Shown: positions 41,369-56,286, counted from the first letter of the stretch. The stretch is DNA of 64,000 nucleotides from Kiloniellaceae bacterium (GCA_009377535.1 WHTV01000003.1:27372-91371), one strand, 5' to 3'. Program-made: numbers and translations. The notes: generated from the sequence alone by a model not told the origin.

Positions 41369-42361
41369 ATGGTGCCCATGCCCGCCCCGCAAGACTCCCC
41401 GACGTCAGACCCAAGGCCTGTGGTGGTGATGATCGCCGGGCCGACGGCTTCCGGTAAGTCGGCGCTGGCGGCGGCGGTGGCGGGGGCCTGCGACGGCACC
41501 GTCATCAACGCCGACTCCATGCAGGTCTACCGCGAGCTTTCGCTGCTCACCGCGCGGCCGCGCGGTGCGGAGCTGCAGGCCGCACCGCACCGCCTCTACG
41601 GCACCCTCCCCGGCGCGGAAGCCTGTTCGGCCGCGCGCTGGCGCGACTTGGCCGTCGCCGAGGTCGAGACGGCTCTCGCGGCGGGACGCCTGCCGATCCT
41701 GGTCGGCGGCACCGGGCTCTACCTCAAGGTCTTCGAGCAGGGGCTCAGCGCGGTGCCGGAGGTGCCCGCTGCCGTTCGCCACGCCGCCCGCGCCGAACTG
41801 GCCGCTCTCGGCAACGCCGCCTTCCACGCCCGCCTCGCCGAGCACGATCCGGCGATGGCTGCGCGGCTCGGGCCCGGCGACAGCCAGCGCCTGCTGCGCG
41901 CCTGGGAGGTGCTGTCCGCCACGGGCCGCTCGCTGGCCGACTGGCAGGCGATACCGGGCGCGGCGGCACCCTACCGCTTCGTGAAGCTCTGCCTGCTGCC
42001 GCCGCGCCAGCTTCTCTATGCCACCTGCGACGCGCGCCTGGAGGCCATGCTGGCCATGGGGGCGGTGGAGGAGGTGGCGGCGCTGCTGGCCCTCCGCCTC
42101 GACCCGGCGCTGCCGGTGATGAAGGCCGTGGGGGTGCCCGAGTTCGCCGCCTACCTGGCCGCCGAGATCGGCCTGGAGTCCGCCCTGGCGCAGGCGCAGC
42201 AGGCGACGCGGCGCTATGCCAAGCGCCAGGTGACCTGGCTGCGGCACCAGTTCGTCGGTAACGATCCGGCGGTTATGGTCATGGAAACGCAATATTCAGA
42301 AAGTTGCGAGTACGATTTTTTTGCGAAAATTCGCCAAAACCTGTTGACCGTCCGGGGGTAA
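41369..42361 (+). CDS. miaA: tRNA dimethylallyltransferase
   Basis: A 330-residue protein with a P-loop GPTASGKS (24-31), NADSMQVYREL, LVGGTGLYLKVF and a C-terminal KRQVTWLRHQF. It adds the dimethylallyl group to A37 of tRNAs reading UNN codons. The last 28 residues (after the RHQF motif) are A/T-rich in coding, unlike the rest of the gene. The stop is 48 bases before the proposed ilvB leader peptide. Confidence 0.95.
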   Translation: MVPMPAPQDSPTSDPRPVVVMIAGPTASGKSALAAAVAGACDGTVINADSMQVYRELSLLTARPRGAELQAAPHRLYGTLPGAEACSAARWRDLAVAEVETALAAGRLPILVGGTGLYLKVFEQGLSAVPEVPAAVRHAARAELAALGNAAFHARLAEHDPAMAARLGPGDSQRLLRAWEVLSATGRSLADWQAIPGAAAPYRFVKLCLLPPRQLLYATCDARLEAMLAMGAVEEVAALLALRLDPALPVMKAVGVPEFAAYLAAEIGLESALAQAQQATRRYAKRQVTWLRHQFVGNDPAVMVMETQYSESCEYDFFAKIRQNLLTVRG

Positions 42362-42409
42362 GGGGCTAGGGTCCGCCTCTTTCGCCGGGTCACCCGCCTG
42401 GGGAAGCAG

Positions 42410-42540
42410 ATGAAATCATTAGCGATTGTTCCAATTGGCCGGTTCAGCCGGCCTCTTTTTGTGTTGCCCGGCCCGGAGGGGGGCCGGCGGACAGCCAAGA
42501 CGGCGAGCCGACAGGTTGGTCGGAGGAAAGGTGGAGAACG

Positions 42541-42556
<16 letters not shown>
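42410..42556 (+). CDS. Putative ilv leader peptide (48 aa)
   Basis: A short frame with GGGGAAG before its ATG. It encodes MKSLAIVPIGRFSRPLFVLPGP and a basic tail, and its stop lies 16 bases inside ilvB, allowing coupling. Leu (as the codon TTA, unexpected in such a GC-rich genome), Ile, Val and Ile stand immediately before a hairpin with a T-run. That is the composition and placement expected of an attenuator leader for a branched-chain amino acid operon. Translation is inferred, not shown. Confidence 0.45.
42437..42460 (+). terminator. Hairpin with T-run in the ilvB leader (candidate attenuator)
   Basis: GGCCGG-TTCAG-CCGGCC is a six-pair stem followed by TCTTTTT. It lies between miaA and ilvB, inside the leader frame just after the Leu/Ile/Val codons. 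It may simply terminate miaA, or act as a regulated attenuator of ilvB-ilvH. Confidence 0.7.
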
Positions 42557-44304
<1,748 letters not shown>

Positions 44305-44382
44305 CGGCGCGACGCGGCACCTCTCTCTTTCCTGCGGACCCGAGATCATAGAAAGCGGGGGCCTCCGCCCCCGGTCGAAGCC

Positions 44383-44901
44383 ATGGCCAATCACAAGACG
44401 CAAGTGACCGAATCGCGCACCATCGCAGTGCTGGTGGACAACGAGCCCGGCGTGCTGGCGCGCGTCATCGGCCTGTTCTCCGGGCGCGGCTACAACATCG
44501 AGAGCCTGACGGTCACCGAGGTCGACCCGCGCCAGCGCTTCTCGCGCATCACCGTGGTCACGTCCGGCACGCCGCAGATTCTGGAGCAGATCAAGGCGCA
44601 GCTCGATCGCCTGGTGCCGGTGCACCGGGTCAGCGACCTCTCCATCGAAGGCCCCGCGGTCGAACGCGAGCTGGCCCTGGTGAAGGTCGCCGGTACCGGC
44701 GAGAAGCGCGTCGAATCCCTGCGCATCGCCGACATCTTCCGCGCCCGCGTGGTTGACTCCAGCCACGACCACTTCATCTTCGAAATGACCGGCAAGAGCG
44801 AAAAGCTCGACGTCTTCATCGACCTCATGCAGCCCTTGGGCCTGGTCGACGTCAGCCGCACCGGCGTGGTCGCCATCTCCCGCGGCCCCCAGGGACTGTG
44901 A
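44383..44901 (+). CDS. ilvH: Acetolactate synthase small (regulatory) subunit
   Basis: A 172-residue protein with an N-terminal ACT domain (RTIAVLVDNEPGVLARVIGLFSGRGYNIESLTVTEVD) that binds valine for feedback inhibition, then the ALS small-subunit C-terminal domain (RIADIFRARVVDSSHDHFIFEMTGKSEKLDVFIDLMQPLG). It follows ilvB. The 78-base spacer contains a GC-rich hairpin without a T-run. Confidence 0.95.
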   Translation: MANHKTQVTESRTIAVLVDNEPGVLARVIGLFSGRGYNIESLTVTEVDPRQRFSRITVVTSGTPQILEQIKAQLDRLVPVHRVSDLSIEGPAVERELALVKVAGTGEKRVESLRIADIFRARVVDSSHDHFIFEMTGKSEKLDVFIDLMQPLGLVDVSRTGVVAISRGPQGL

Positions 44902-44983
44902 CGAGCCCCGCGCTCTCCGCAAGGCTTTCTCCATCTTTGGCGGGTATGCTCCGCGCCGGTTGAAGCCTTTTTCCGAGGGTGTC

Positions 44984-45793
44984 ATGTGCCGCTGGTTGGC
45001 CTATGCCGGGGCGCCGGTCTATCTGGACGAGCTGATCTGCAAGCCGGTCCACTCGCTGGTGGACCAGAGCCTTTGCGCCACGGAGGCCAAGAGCCCGACC
45101 AACGGCGACGGCTTCGGCATCGGCTGGTACGGCGAGCGCCCGGAGTCGGGGCTCTATCGCGACATCCTGCCCGCCTGGAACGACCCCAACCTGAAAAGCC
45201 TGGCCCAGCAGATCCGCGCCGGGCTGTTCTTCGCCCACGTGCGCGCCTCGACCGGCACGGCCTCCTCGCGATCCAACTGCCACCCCTTCGGCCACGGCCG
45301 CTGGCTGTTCATGCACAACGGCCAGATCGGCGGCTACCAGCAATTGCGCCGTCGCCTGGAAGCCCTGATCCCCGACCGCTACTACGATCACCGCCTCGGC
45401 ACCACCGACAGCGAGGCGCTGTTCTACCTGCTGTTCGCCAACGGGCTGGAGGATGATCCGGTGGGCGCCCTCTCGCGGACCCTCGCCCAGGTGCACCAGA
45501 TGATGGCGCAGGAGGGCGTGCGCGAAGCCCTGCGCTTCACCGCGGCGCTCAGCGACGGGCGCTCGATCTACGCCGTGCGCCACGCCAGCGACCAGGCGCC
45601 GCCCAGCCTCTACTGGCGAGCGGCCGAGGGCGCCGGCGGTCCGCACGGCGGCAGGGCGGTCTCCATCGTCTCCGAGCCGCTGGAGCAGCCCGAAACCTGG
45701 CAGTCGGTGCCGGCCGACCGGGTGTTGGTGGTCGGCCCCGATCTGACGGTCGACTTCGCCGACCTCGGCTTCCTGCAAGCGGCGGCCGAATAG
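44984..45793 (+). CDS. Class II glutamine amidotransferase
   Basis: ATG 44984 gives 269 residues starting MCRWLAYAG, so Cys 2 becomes the N-terminal nucleophile after Met removal. NGDGFGIGWYGE, FFAHVRASTGT, NCHPFGHGRWLFMHNGQIGGY and TTDSEALFYLLF are the Ntn-hydrolase glutaminase motifs, as in YafJ/EgtC-like proteins. The partner or acceptor of the ammonia is unknown. There are no ergothioneine genes nearby, so EgtC is not supported. Confidence 0.87.
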   Translation: MCRWLAYAGAPVYLDELICKPVHSLVDQSLCATEAKSPTNGDGFGIGWYGERPESGLYRDILPAWNDPNLKSLAQQIRAGLFFAHVRASTGTASSRSNCHPFGHGRWLFMHNGQIGGYQQLRRRLEALIPDRYYDHRLGTTDSEALFYLLFANGLEDDPVGALSRTLAQVHQMMAQEGVREALRFTAALSDGRSIYAVRHASDQAPPSLYWRAAEGAGGPHGGRAVSIVSEPLEQPETWQSVPADRVLVVGPDLTVDFADLGFLQAAAE

Positions 45794-45837
45794 GCTAAAA
45801 ACCCCAGGATTATCGCCGGTTCGCGGCTATGCGGCAG

Positions 45838-45874
45838 GCGCAAGGGGCCATGCCGGGAATCCCGTTGCGCTTTT
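45838..45874 (+). terminator. Probable terminator after the amidotransferase gene
   Basis: Stem GCGCAA/TTGCGC with inner GGG/CCC pairing, followed by TTTT. It separates the amidotransferase from ilvC. Confidence 0.55.
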
Positions 45875-45923
45875 CGGTGTGGCGCTTTAGAACCCGGCCC
45901 GAGCCATTCGGACAACAAAATGA

Positions 45924-46961
<1,038 letters not shown>

Positions 46962-46986
46962 GCTTTCCTTCGGGCTTTGCGCTCGG

Positions 46987-47029
46987 CTTCGGGCCCCGTG
47001 TGTGGAGCGCATGGGGCCCGAAGTGTTTT
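46987..47029 (+). terminator. Strong terminator of ilvC
   Basis: An 11-bp perfect stem CTTCGGGCCCC/GGGGCCCGAAG with a 15-base loop followed by TGTTTT. Confidence 0.85.
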
Positions 47030-47083
47030 CGGGAGCCGGGTGAGGGGTGACGGCGCCGCGGGCTTGCCATAGTCTCCGCTGCC

Positions 47084-47650
47084 ATGATCCCCGCGACCGT
47101 CCCGACCCTCACCACCGCGCGCCTGGTGCTGCGCCCATGGCGGGACAGCGACCTCGCCCCCTTCGTGAAACTGAACGCCGACCCCGAGGTCATGGCGCAT
47201 TTCCCGGCGACCCTGACGCCGGCGGAGACCGCGGCCATGATGGAGCGCATGAAGGCGGCCCTCGCCGCGCGCGGCTTCGGCTGGTGGGCGGCGGAGGTGC
47301 CGGGGGAGGTGCCCTTCATCGGCTTCATCGGCCTCTCGGTGCCCTCTTTCCAGGCCCCCTTCACCCCTTGCGTCGAGGTCGGCTGGCGCCTCGCCCGCGA
47401 ACACTGGGGCAGGGGTTACGCCACCGAGGGCGCCCGCGAAGCCCTGCGCTTCGGCTTCGGGGAGCTGGGCCTCGCGGAGATCGTCTCCCTCACCACCACG
47501 ACGAACGAGCGCTCCCAGGCGGTCATGCGCCGTCTCGGCATGACCTGCGATCCCGCCGACGACTTCGACCACCCGAGCCTGCCGCCAGGGCACCGGCTCC
47601 GGCGGCACGTGCTGTACCGCTTGCAGGGCAAGACTTGGGGCGCTGTTTAG
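47084..47650 (+). CDS. GNAT-family N-acetyltransferase (RimJ/RimL-like)
   Basis: A 188-residue protein with LTTARLVLRPWRDSDLAPFVKLNADPEVMAHF at the start and the acetyl-CoA motif EVGWRLAREHWGRGYATEGAREALRFGF, then SLTTTTNERSQAVMRRLGM. This is the RimJ/RimL subgroup (Acetyltransf_3). The substrate is unknown. Its stop overlaps the convergent PAS gene stop by 4 bases. Confidence 0.85.
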   Translation: MIPATVPTLTTARLVLRPWRDSDLAPFVKLNADPEVMAHFPATLTPAETAAMMERMKAALAARGFGWWAAEVPGEVPFIGFIGLSVPSFQAPFTPCVEVGWRLAREHWGRGYATEGAREALRFGFGELGLAEIVSLTTTTNERSQAVMRRLGMTCDPADDFDHPSLPPGHRLRRHVLYRLQGKTWGAV

Positions 47651-48147
47651 CCCTTGTTCTCGACGCGGGGGAAGAGGGCGGAGAGCTGACGGTTGGCCTC
47701 CTCGTGGTCGCCGTTGCGCAGATAGACGCTGCAGCAGATCAGGTCGCTGATGGCGCCGCCCCCGCCGGCCAGCGGCGCGATGACGCCGAGGGTGCGCTTC
47801 GGTGTGTGCAAATGGCCCTGGAAGCGGTCGAACACCGTGATCGGCCTGCCCTGCGACAGGCAGAGGCGGAAATTGTCGCCGAAGACGGCGACGCTGGGGT
47901 TGTCGGCGACGATGTCGCTCAAGAGCCGCCCCTTGGGGTTCCAGCCGTAGTTGCGGTTAAGGTCCTCGCCGCACAGCCGGCAGCGGAAGTCGCGGCCGCC
48001 GTCGATAACCTGCCAGACCACTAGGTTCGGCAGGGCGCGGAAGAACTCCTCCGGCAGCAGATCCCGAAAGGCCGGCAGTCTGCCGCTGTCGGCCTTGGAC
48101 AGCCAGTAGTTGGAGAAGTCGACGATCTTCTGCAGATCCTGCTGCAT
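47647..48147 (-). CDS. PAS-domain protein (PAS_5-like)
   Basis: ATG 48147 gives 166 residues. LPAFRDLLPEEFFRALPNLVVWQVIDGGRDFRCRLCGEDLNRNYGWNPKGRLLSDIV matches the single-domain PAS_5 proteins abundant in Rhodospirillales. A CRLCGE and a DLICCSVYL segment give several cysteines. There is no output domain, so it may act through partners. The role is unknown. Confidence 0.75.
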   Translation of the reverse strand: MQQDLQKIVDFSNYWLSKADSGRLPAFRDLLPEEFFRALPNLVVWQVIDGGRDFRCRLCGEDLNRNYGWNPKGRLLSDIVADNPSVAVFGDNFRLCLSQGRPITVFDRFQGHLHTPKRTLGVIAPLAGGGGAISDLICCSVYLRNGDHEEANRQLSALFPRVENKG

Positions 48148-48684
48148 GTGGCCCCGACGTCCTTGCCGGCTCCCGATAGTGCAAGGGCAGAGGAAGGAGC
48201 TTAGGCGTCCACGGTGGCGTTCGACAACGCTGCTCCGTCCCCGGGGCGCGCCAGCGCTTCGCAGGCGGCCGATTCGTGCCCTCCCGGTAACCTCCGGCAA
48301 ACCTTCTTGTGCGAAAAAAAACGTAGGAAGGCGCTGCACTTCAGCAATTCTTAACGCTTATAAAATAGATATTGTTAACCTCCTGAGCGGGGTTTAGAAA
48401 AGTAGGCGTTAACCACGCTTCTGAAATGATCGGCTGGTCCCTTTGGGGCCTCTGCGCTGAAACGGGAAACGGCGCAAGCTATCGAAGGCCAGTTGCACCT
48501 TTTGCAGGTGGGCCGTCAGAAGTCGTGACCCTTCCCGTGGCCTCGAAGGACCGGCCGTGCGCCAACTTTTCTTCCACCGCTCCACGTCGCCGCGGTTGGC
48601 GGCTGCGCGTGGTCGGAAGGCAAGTTTTTGCGGGACAAGGGCGACCCCAGACCTGGGTGGCCCGAGACGAGGGTATGACAGGCA
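48148..48684. other. Intergenic region upstream of leuA
   Basis: No gene is supported. The stretch 48300-48420 is A/T-rich for this genome, with an A8 tract and a TATAAAAT -10 box at 48359-48366 (poor -35), plus a repeated GTTAAC(C) at about 48374 and 48407. If that is the leuA promoter, the leader is about 310 bases. No leucine-rich leader peptide is evident. Confidence 0.4.
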
Positions 48685-50274
<1,590 letters not shown>

Positions 50275-50327
50275 CCCGGCTTCGGAGTTTTAGCCGCCGC
50301 GGGGTTCCGCGGCACGTCTGTGGATGA

Positions 50328-51386
<1,059 letters not shown>

Positions 51387-51516
51387 GATCCAGGTACTTC
51401 GGGTTCTATTAGCGATCAACGCTTTCTTCATTTGTATTTGGTGTGATGGTTCGGTAATTTAGCCCGAATCGGTCGCTTGATGGCCTGGTTGGGGGGCTGC
51501 AGCGACAGGAGGTCCT

Positions 51517-52422
51517 GTGAACAAACCGACCGGCTCAGAGATCCGCGTAGCATCGCCGCTCAAGGCCTGGGCGAGCCGCTTTGCTCTGCTGCTTCTGGTC
51601 GGCGCGGCCTTCGGTCTCATGCTGATCGGGCGGACCAACACCTTCGTCGTGGAAGAGACGCGCACGACGGTCACCGACATGGTGACCCCGATCCTCGACG
51701 CCATCTCGCAGCCGGTCGACACCTTCAGCGGCGTCATCGACCGGGCCGAGTCCTTCACCCGGTTGAGCGCCGACAACGAGGCCCTGAAGGCGCAGAACGC
51801 CCGCCTGCTGCAGTGGCAGGCGGTCGCCCGCCGCCTGGAGGCGGAGAATGCGGCGCTGCGCAGCCTCAACAACATGGTGCCGGACCCGAAGATGTCCTAC
51901 GTGACCGCGCGGGTGGTCGGCGATCCCGGCGGCGCCTTCGTGCGCACCGTGCTGATCAACGCGGGTGAGCGAAACGGCGTGGCCAAGGGCCAGGCGGCGG
52001 TCACCGGCAACGGTCTGGCCGGCCGCATTGCCGAGGTCGGCCAGCGCTCGGCCCGCGTGCTGCTGCTGACCGACATCAACAGCCGCGTCCCGGTGGTGGT
52101 GGGCGCCGGTCGCGACCGCGCGGTACTGGCCGGCGACAATACCAACGCCCCGCAACTGCTCTACCTCGGCCCGACCGCGAAGATCCAGGTCGGCGACCAG
52201 GTGACCACCTCCGGCCATGGCGGCGTGTTTCCGCCGGGCCTGCCGATCGGCGTGGTCTCCGGCGTCAGCGAGAGCGGCTTCCGGGTGAAGCCCTTCGTCA
52301 ACTGGGCCCACATGGAAGTGTTGCGCATCGTCGACTATGAGCTGCCCGGCATCCTCGACTTCGAGGCACAGGTGGGTGCGGCCCGCGCGGCCGCGGCCGC
52401 CGCGGCGGGGACCGACCAGTGA
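51517..52422 (+). CDS. mreC: Rod shape-determining protein MreC
   Basis: A GTG start (GGAGG upstream) gives 301 residues. A membrane helix at about 20-36, a coiled coil (about 75-120, RAESFTRLSADNEALKAQNARLL) and the beta-barrel MreC core (GDPGGAFVRTVLINAGERNGVAKGQAAVTGNGLAGRI). It bridges MreB and PBP2 in the periplasm. Its TGA overlaps the mreD start (GTGA). Confidence 0.93.
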   Translation: MNKPTGSEIRVASPLKAWASRFALLLLVGAAFGLMLIGRTNTFVVEETRTTVTDMVTPILDAISQPVDTFSGVIDRAESFTRLSADNEALKAQNARLLQWQAVARRLEAENAALRSLNNMVPDPKMSYVTARVVGDPGGAFVRTVLINAGERNGVAKGQAAVTGNGLAGRIAEVGQRSARVLLLTDINSRVPVVVGAGRDRAVLAGDNTNAPQLLYLGPTAKIQVGDQVTTSGHGGVFPPGLPIGVVSGVSESGFRVKPFVNWAHMEVLRIVDYELPGILDFEAQVGAARAAAAAAAGTDQ

Positions 52423-52934
52423 GACAGGAAGAGGGGGTCTGGTACCGCCTGGACGTCGTCGCCCGCTCCGTCTCGCCCTTCTTCGTGACGCTGCTGCTGG
52501 TGCTGCTCGGCCTGGTGCCGCTGCGCATCGCCGACCTCTCGCCCATCGTGCCGGCCCTGGCTCTCATCGGCGTGTTCTTCTGGTCGGTGCACCGCCCCCA
52601 TCTCATGCCGATCTGGGCGGTCTTCCTCATCGGCCTGCTGCAGGACCTTCTGATCGGCAGTGTGATCGGCCCCGGCATCATCGGACTCCTGATCGCCCAC
52701 GCCCTGGTGGTGTGGCAGTACCGCTTTTTCCTCGCGGCCTCCTTCGCCGTCATCTGGTGTGCCTTCATGCTGGTGGCCGCGGCAGCCCTGGCCGCCACCT
52801 GGCTGCTCAACTGCATCGCCATGCTGAGTTATGTCGATCCGGCGCCGCTGTTCTTCCAGTATCTTGTCACCATGGCGTTCTATCCCTGTCTGGCCTGGGC
52901 CTTCCTGCGCGGCCAGCGGCTGTTCCAGCGGTAG
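52419..52934 (+). CDS. mreD: Rod shape-determining protein MreD
   Basis: A GTG start overlapping mreC gives 171 residues with five or six membrane helices (for example SPFFVTLLLVLLGLVPL, LALIGVFFWSVHRP). HRPHLMPIWAVFLIGLLQDLLIG is the conserved MreD motif. A scaffold membrane protein of the elongasome. Confidence 0.9.
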   Translation: MRQEEGVWYRLDVVARSVSPFFVTLLLVLLGLVPLRIADLSPIVPALALIGVFFWSVHRPHLMPIWAVFLIGLLQDLLIGSVIGPGIIGLLIAHALVVWQYRFFLAASFAVIWCAFMLVAAAALAATWLLNCIAMLSYVDPAPLFFQYLVTMAFYPCLAWAFLRGQRLFQR

Positions 52935-52951
52935 GGAGCGCAGGACCGGCC

Positions 52952-54847
52952 ATGCTGCAGAAAAACGAAGACAACGAACGCCAGCGATCGTTCTCGCGCC
53001 GTGCGCTGCTGCTGGGAGGCGCGCAATCCCTGCTGCTGGCGGGCCTCGCAGGGCGCATGTACTACCTGCAGGTCATCGAGGCCGACCGCTACAAGACCCT
53101 GGCCGAAGACAACCGCATCAACCTGCGCCTGCTGCCGCCCCCGCGCGGGCGCATCGTGGATCGCTTCGGCCTGCCGCTGGCCAGCAACCGGCAGAACTTC
53201 CGCGTCGTGCTGGTGCGCGAGCACGCCGGCGACGTGGAGATGGTGCTGAAGGCCCTCTCGCAGATCATCGATCTGGACGACCACGACTACAAGCGGGTGC
53301 TGCGCGAGGTCTCGCGCAAGCGGGGCTTCGTGCCGGTGACGGTGCGCGAGAACCTGACCTGGGACGAGGTCAGCCGCGTCGAGGTGAACGGGCCTGAACT
53401 GCCCGGCGTCACCATCGAGATGGGCCAGATCCGCGACTATCCCTTCGCCGATTCCATGGCCCACGTTCTGGGCTATGTCGCCGCGGTGGCCGAGCGCGAC
53501 CTTACGGGCGAGCCGCTGCTGGAGCTGCCCGGCTTCCGCATCGGCAAGAACGGCATCGAGCAGAAGTACGACCTCGCCCTGCGCGGCAGCGCCGGGACCA
53601 GCCAGATCGAGGTGAATGCTTACGGCCGCGTGATCCGGGAGCTGAGCCGTGACGAGGGCAAGCGGGGCGACGAGCTGGTGTTAACCATCGACGGCGGCCT
53701 GCAGACCTTCACGCACCAGCGCCTGATGGCCGAACAGAGCGCCGCGGCGGTGGTCATGGACGTGGAGAACGGCGATGTCCTGGCAATGGCCTCGGTGCCC
53801 AGCTTCGATCCCAACGCCTTCAACATCGGCCTCACGGTCAAGCAGTGGAACGACCTGCTCAACGATCAGCTGCACCCCTTGACCAACAAGGCCCTCGCCG
53901 GCCTCTACGCGCCCGGCTCCACCTTCAAGATGGTGGTTGCCCTGGCGGCGCTGAAGTCGGGCATCCGGTCCGACCATAAGGTCTTCTGCCCCGGACACAT
54001 GACCCTGGGACGCTCTCGCTTCCACTGCTGGAAGAGGCACGGCCACGGCTGGGTCGACATGCACGACGCCATCAAGCACTCCTGCGACGTCTACTTCTAT
54101 GACGTCTCCCGCAAGGTCGGCGTCGACAACATCGCCGCCATGGCCAATCACTTCGGCCTCGGCCAAGAGGTCGGCATCGACCTCTTCGGCGAAAGGGCCG
54201 GCGTCGTCCCGACCCGCGACTGGAAGCTGGCCAATGTCGGCGAGAGCTGGCAGGGCGGCGAGACGCTGATCACCGCCATCGGCCAGGGCTTCGTGTTGAC
54301 GACGCCGCTGCAGCTGGCCACCATGACGGCGCGCCTCGCCGGTGGTAGGCAAGTCATCCCGCGCCTTTCCCGCGGCGTGCGTGCCGGCGCCGGGCCGACG
54401 GAGGCCGGCGGCGTAGCGCCGCCGGACTTTCCGCCGCTCGACGTGCCGCTGGAACACCTGCGGGTCGTGCGCGATGGCATGGACGCCGTCAGCAACCACC
54501 CGCGTGGCACCGCCTACCGCGCGCGCATCGAAGAAGAAGGCTTGGAACTGGCCGGCAAGACCGGCACCGCACAGGTGCGCCGCATCTCCATGGCCGAGCG
54601 GGCCGCCGGCGTGACCAAGAACGAGCAACTGCCCTGGCGCCGCCGCGACCATGCGCTCTTTGTCTCCTTCGCGCCGGTGCACAAGCCGCGCTACTGTTGT
54701 GCCGTGGTGGTGGAGCACGGCGGTGGCGGCTCCGCGGTGGCGGCGCCGATCGCACGTGACATCCTGCTGGAAACCCAGCGCCGCGACCCGTCCGGGCGCC
54801 GATCCCTGCCCATCATTGCGCCAGCGCAGATCGCGGAGCGCGGCTGA
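52952..54847 (+). CDS. mrdA: Penicillin-binding protein 2 (transpeptidase)
   Basis: ATG 52952 (GGAGCGCAGGA upstream) gives 631 residues. A membrane anchor (about 18-40), a pedestal domain starting LPPPRGRIVDRFGLPLASNRQNF, then the transpeptidase: YAPGSTFKM (nucleophile Ser 323), HSCDVYFYDVS (SxD) and LAGKTGTAQV (KTG near 536). It cross-links lateral-wall peptidoglycan with RodA. The stop TGA shares a base with the rodA ATG. Confidence 0.95.
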   Translation: MLQKNEDNERQRSFSRRALLLGGAQSLLLAGLAGRMYYLQVIEADRYKTLAEDNRINLRLLPPPRGRIVDRFGLPLASNRQNFRVVLVREHAGDVEMVLKALSQIIDLDDHDYKRVLREVSRKRGFVPVTVRENLTWDEVSRVEVNGPELPGVTIEMGQIRDYPFADSMAHVLGYVAAVAERDLTGEPLLELPGFRIGKNGIEQKYDLALRGSAGTSQIEVNAYGRVIRELSRDEGKRGDELVLTIDGGLQTFTHQRLMAEQSAAAVVMDVENGDVLAMASVPSFDPNAFNIGLTVKQWNDLLNDQLHPLTNKALAGLYAPGSTFKMVVALAALKSGIRSDHKVFCPGHMTLGRSRFHCWKRHGHGWVDMHDAIKHSCDVYFYDVSRKVGVDNIAAMANHFGLGQEVGIDLFGERAGVVPTRDWKLANVGESWQGGETLITAIGQGFVLTTPLQLATMTARLAGGRQVIPRLSRGVRAGAGPTEAGGVAPPDFPPLDVPLEHLRVVRDGMDAVSNHPRGTAYRARIEEEGLELAGKTGTAQVRRISMAERAAGVTKNEQLPWRRRDHALFVSFAPVHKPRYCCAVVVEHGGGGSAVAAPIARDILLETQRRDPSGRRSLPIIAPAQIAERG

Positions 54848-56001
54848 TGCCGGCGGATGCCTTCCTCTCTACCCGCAATCCTGAAATGACGCTGCGCCAG
54901 AAGGTCTGGCAGCTCAACTGGGGCATGGTTCTGCTGCTTTGCCTGGTCGTCGCGGTCGGCATCGCCATGCTGTTTTCAGCGGCCAACGGCTCCATGGAGC
55001 CCTGGGCTTCGCGCCAACTGATGCGCTTCGGGCTCGGCGCGGTGATCATGTTCGCAGCCGCGCTGATCGACATCCGCTTGTGGTTCCGCTTCGCCTATCT
55101 TTTCTACTTCGGCAGCCTGTTGTTGCTCGGTGCCGTCGAGGTGATGGGCGACATCGGCATGGGCGCGCAACGCTGGATCGACTTCGGCGTCGTCCGCCTG
55201 CAGCCCTCGGAGTTGATGAAAGTGGCGCTCATCCTGGCGCTGGCCCGTTACTTTCACGGGATCTCCGGCGAGGAGGTCGGCCGCCCGACCTTCCTGCTGT
55301 TGCCGATCGGCCTGGTGCTGGCACCCGCCGCGCTGGTGTTGAAGCAGCCCGACCTCGGCACCGCCGGCATGCTGCTGCTGGCGGCCGGAGCCATGTTCTT
55401 CTGCGCCGGGGTGCGCTGGTGGAAGTTCGCCCTGGTGATCGTTGCCGGACTGGCCGTCATGCCGGTCGCCTGGCAGTTCCTGCACGACTACCAGAAGGAC
55501 CGGGTGTTGACTTTCCTGAACCCGGAAAACGATCCCCTGGGCGCCGGCTACCATACGCTGCAGGCGATGATCGGCTTCGGCTCCGGGGCGGTGACCGGCA
55601 AGGGTTTCATGCAAGGCACCCAGAGCCACCTGAACTTCCTGCCGGAAAAGCAGACCGACTTCATCTTCACCATGCTGGCCGAGGAGTTCGGCTTGGTCGG
55701 CAGCCTGACCCTGCTGGGGCTCTACTGCCTGCTGCTGGCCTATGGCTTCGCCATCGCCTTCAGGGCGCGCAACCAGTTCGCCCGGCTGCTGGCGCTTGGG
55801 CTGACCACCAACCTCTTTCTCTACGTCTTCATCAACATGTCGATGGTCATGGGCATCTTCCCGGTGGTCGGCGTGCCGCTGCCGCTGGTCTCCTACGGCG
55901 GCACCGTACTGCTGACGGTGATGGCCTCCATGGGCCTGGTGATGTCCTGCTACATCCACCGCGACATCCGCATCTCCCGCCGCGGCACCCCGGGAGCTTG
56001 A
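54847..56001 (+). CDS. rodA: Rod shape-determining SEDS glycosyltransferase RodA
   Basis: A 384-residue protein with about ten membrane helices. RWIDFGVVRLQPSELMKVALILALARYF, KQPDLGTAGMLLLAAGAMFF, FLPEKQTDFIFTMLAEEFGLVGSL and GIFPVVGVPLPLVSYGG are SEDS signatures. It polymerises glycan strands for lateral-wall growth as the partner of PBP2. The start overlaps the mrdA stop. The last gene of the operon. Confidence 0.96.
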   Translation: MPADAFLSTRNPEMTLRQKVWQLNWGMVLLLCLVVAVGIAMLFSAANGSMEPWASRQLMRFGLGAVIMFAAALIDIRLWFRFAYLFYFGSLLLLGAVEVMGDIGMGAQRWIDFGVVRLQPSELMKVALILALARYFHGISGEEVGRPTFLLLPIGLVLAPAALVLKQPDLGTAGMLLLAAGAMFFCAGVRWWKFALVIVAGLAVMPVAWQFLHDYQKDRVLTFLNPENDPLGAGYHTLQAMIGFGSGAVTGKGFMQGTQSHLNFLPEKQTDFIFTMLAEEFGLVGSLTLLGLYCLLLAYGFAIAFRARNQFARLLALGLTTNLFLYVFINMSMVMGIFPVVGVPLPLVSYGGTVLLTVMASMGLVMSCYIHRDIRISRRGTPGA

Positions 56002-56210
56002 AGCGGCCGGAGCCGGCCCGCCAGCGGCCCCGGGACTCCGGCAGAGTGCCGCCCTTTTTCGGACATTAGGGCCTCGACAAAGGGGCTCGGACTTGCTATC
56101 ACCCCGCTTCCCGGCAGACACAGAGTCTTCCGGTAGGGTCCTGGCGACCCCTGCGAAGGGGGCAAGGCTGTTGATTTCAACGGTCTGGCGCTGCCCAGCG
56201 GCTCATTTGG

Positions 56211-56286
<76 letters not shown>

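Noticed and set aside
44984-45793. Assigning the amidotransferase as EgtC (ergothioneine synthesis)
   Set aside because: The N-terminal Cys glutaminase motifs fit several YafJ/EgtC-like proteins and no egtB or egtD is nearby.
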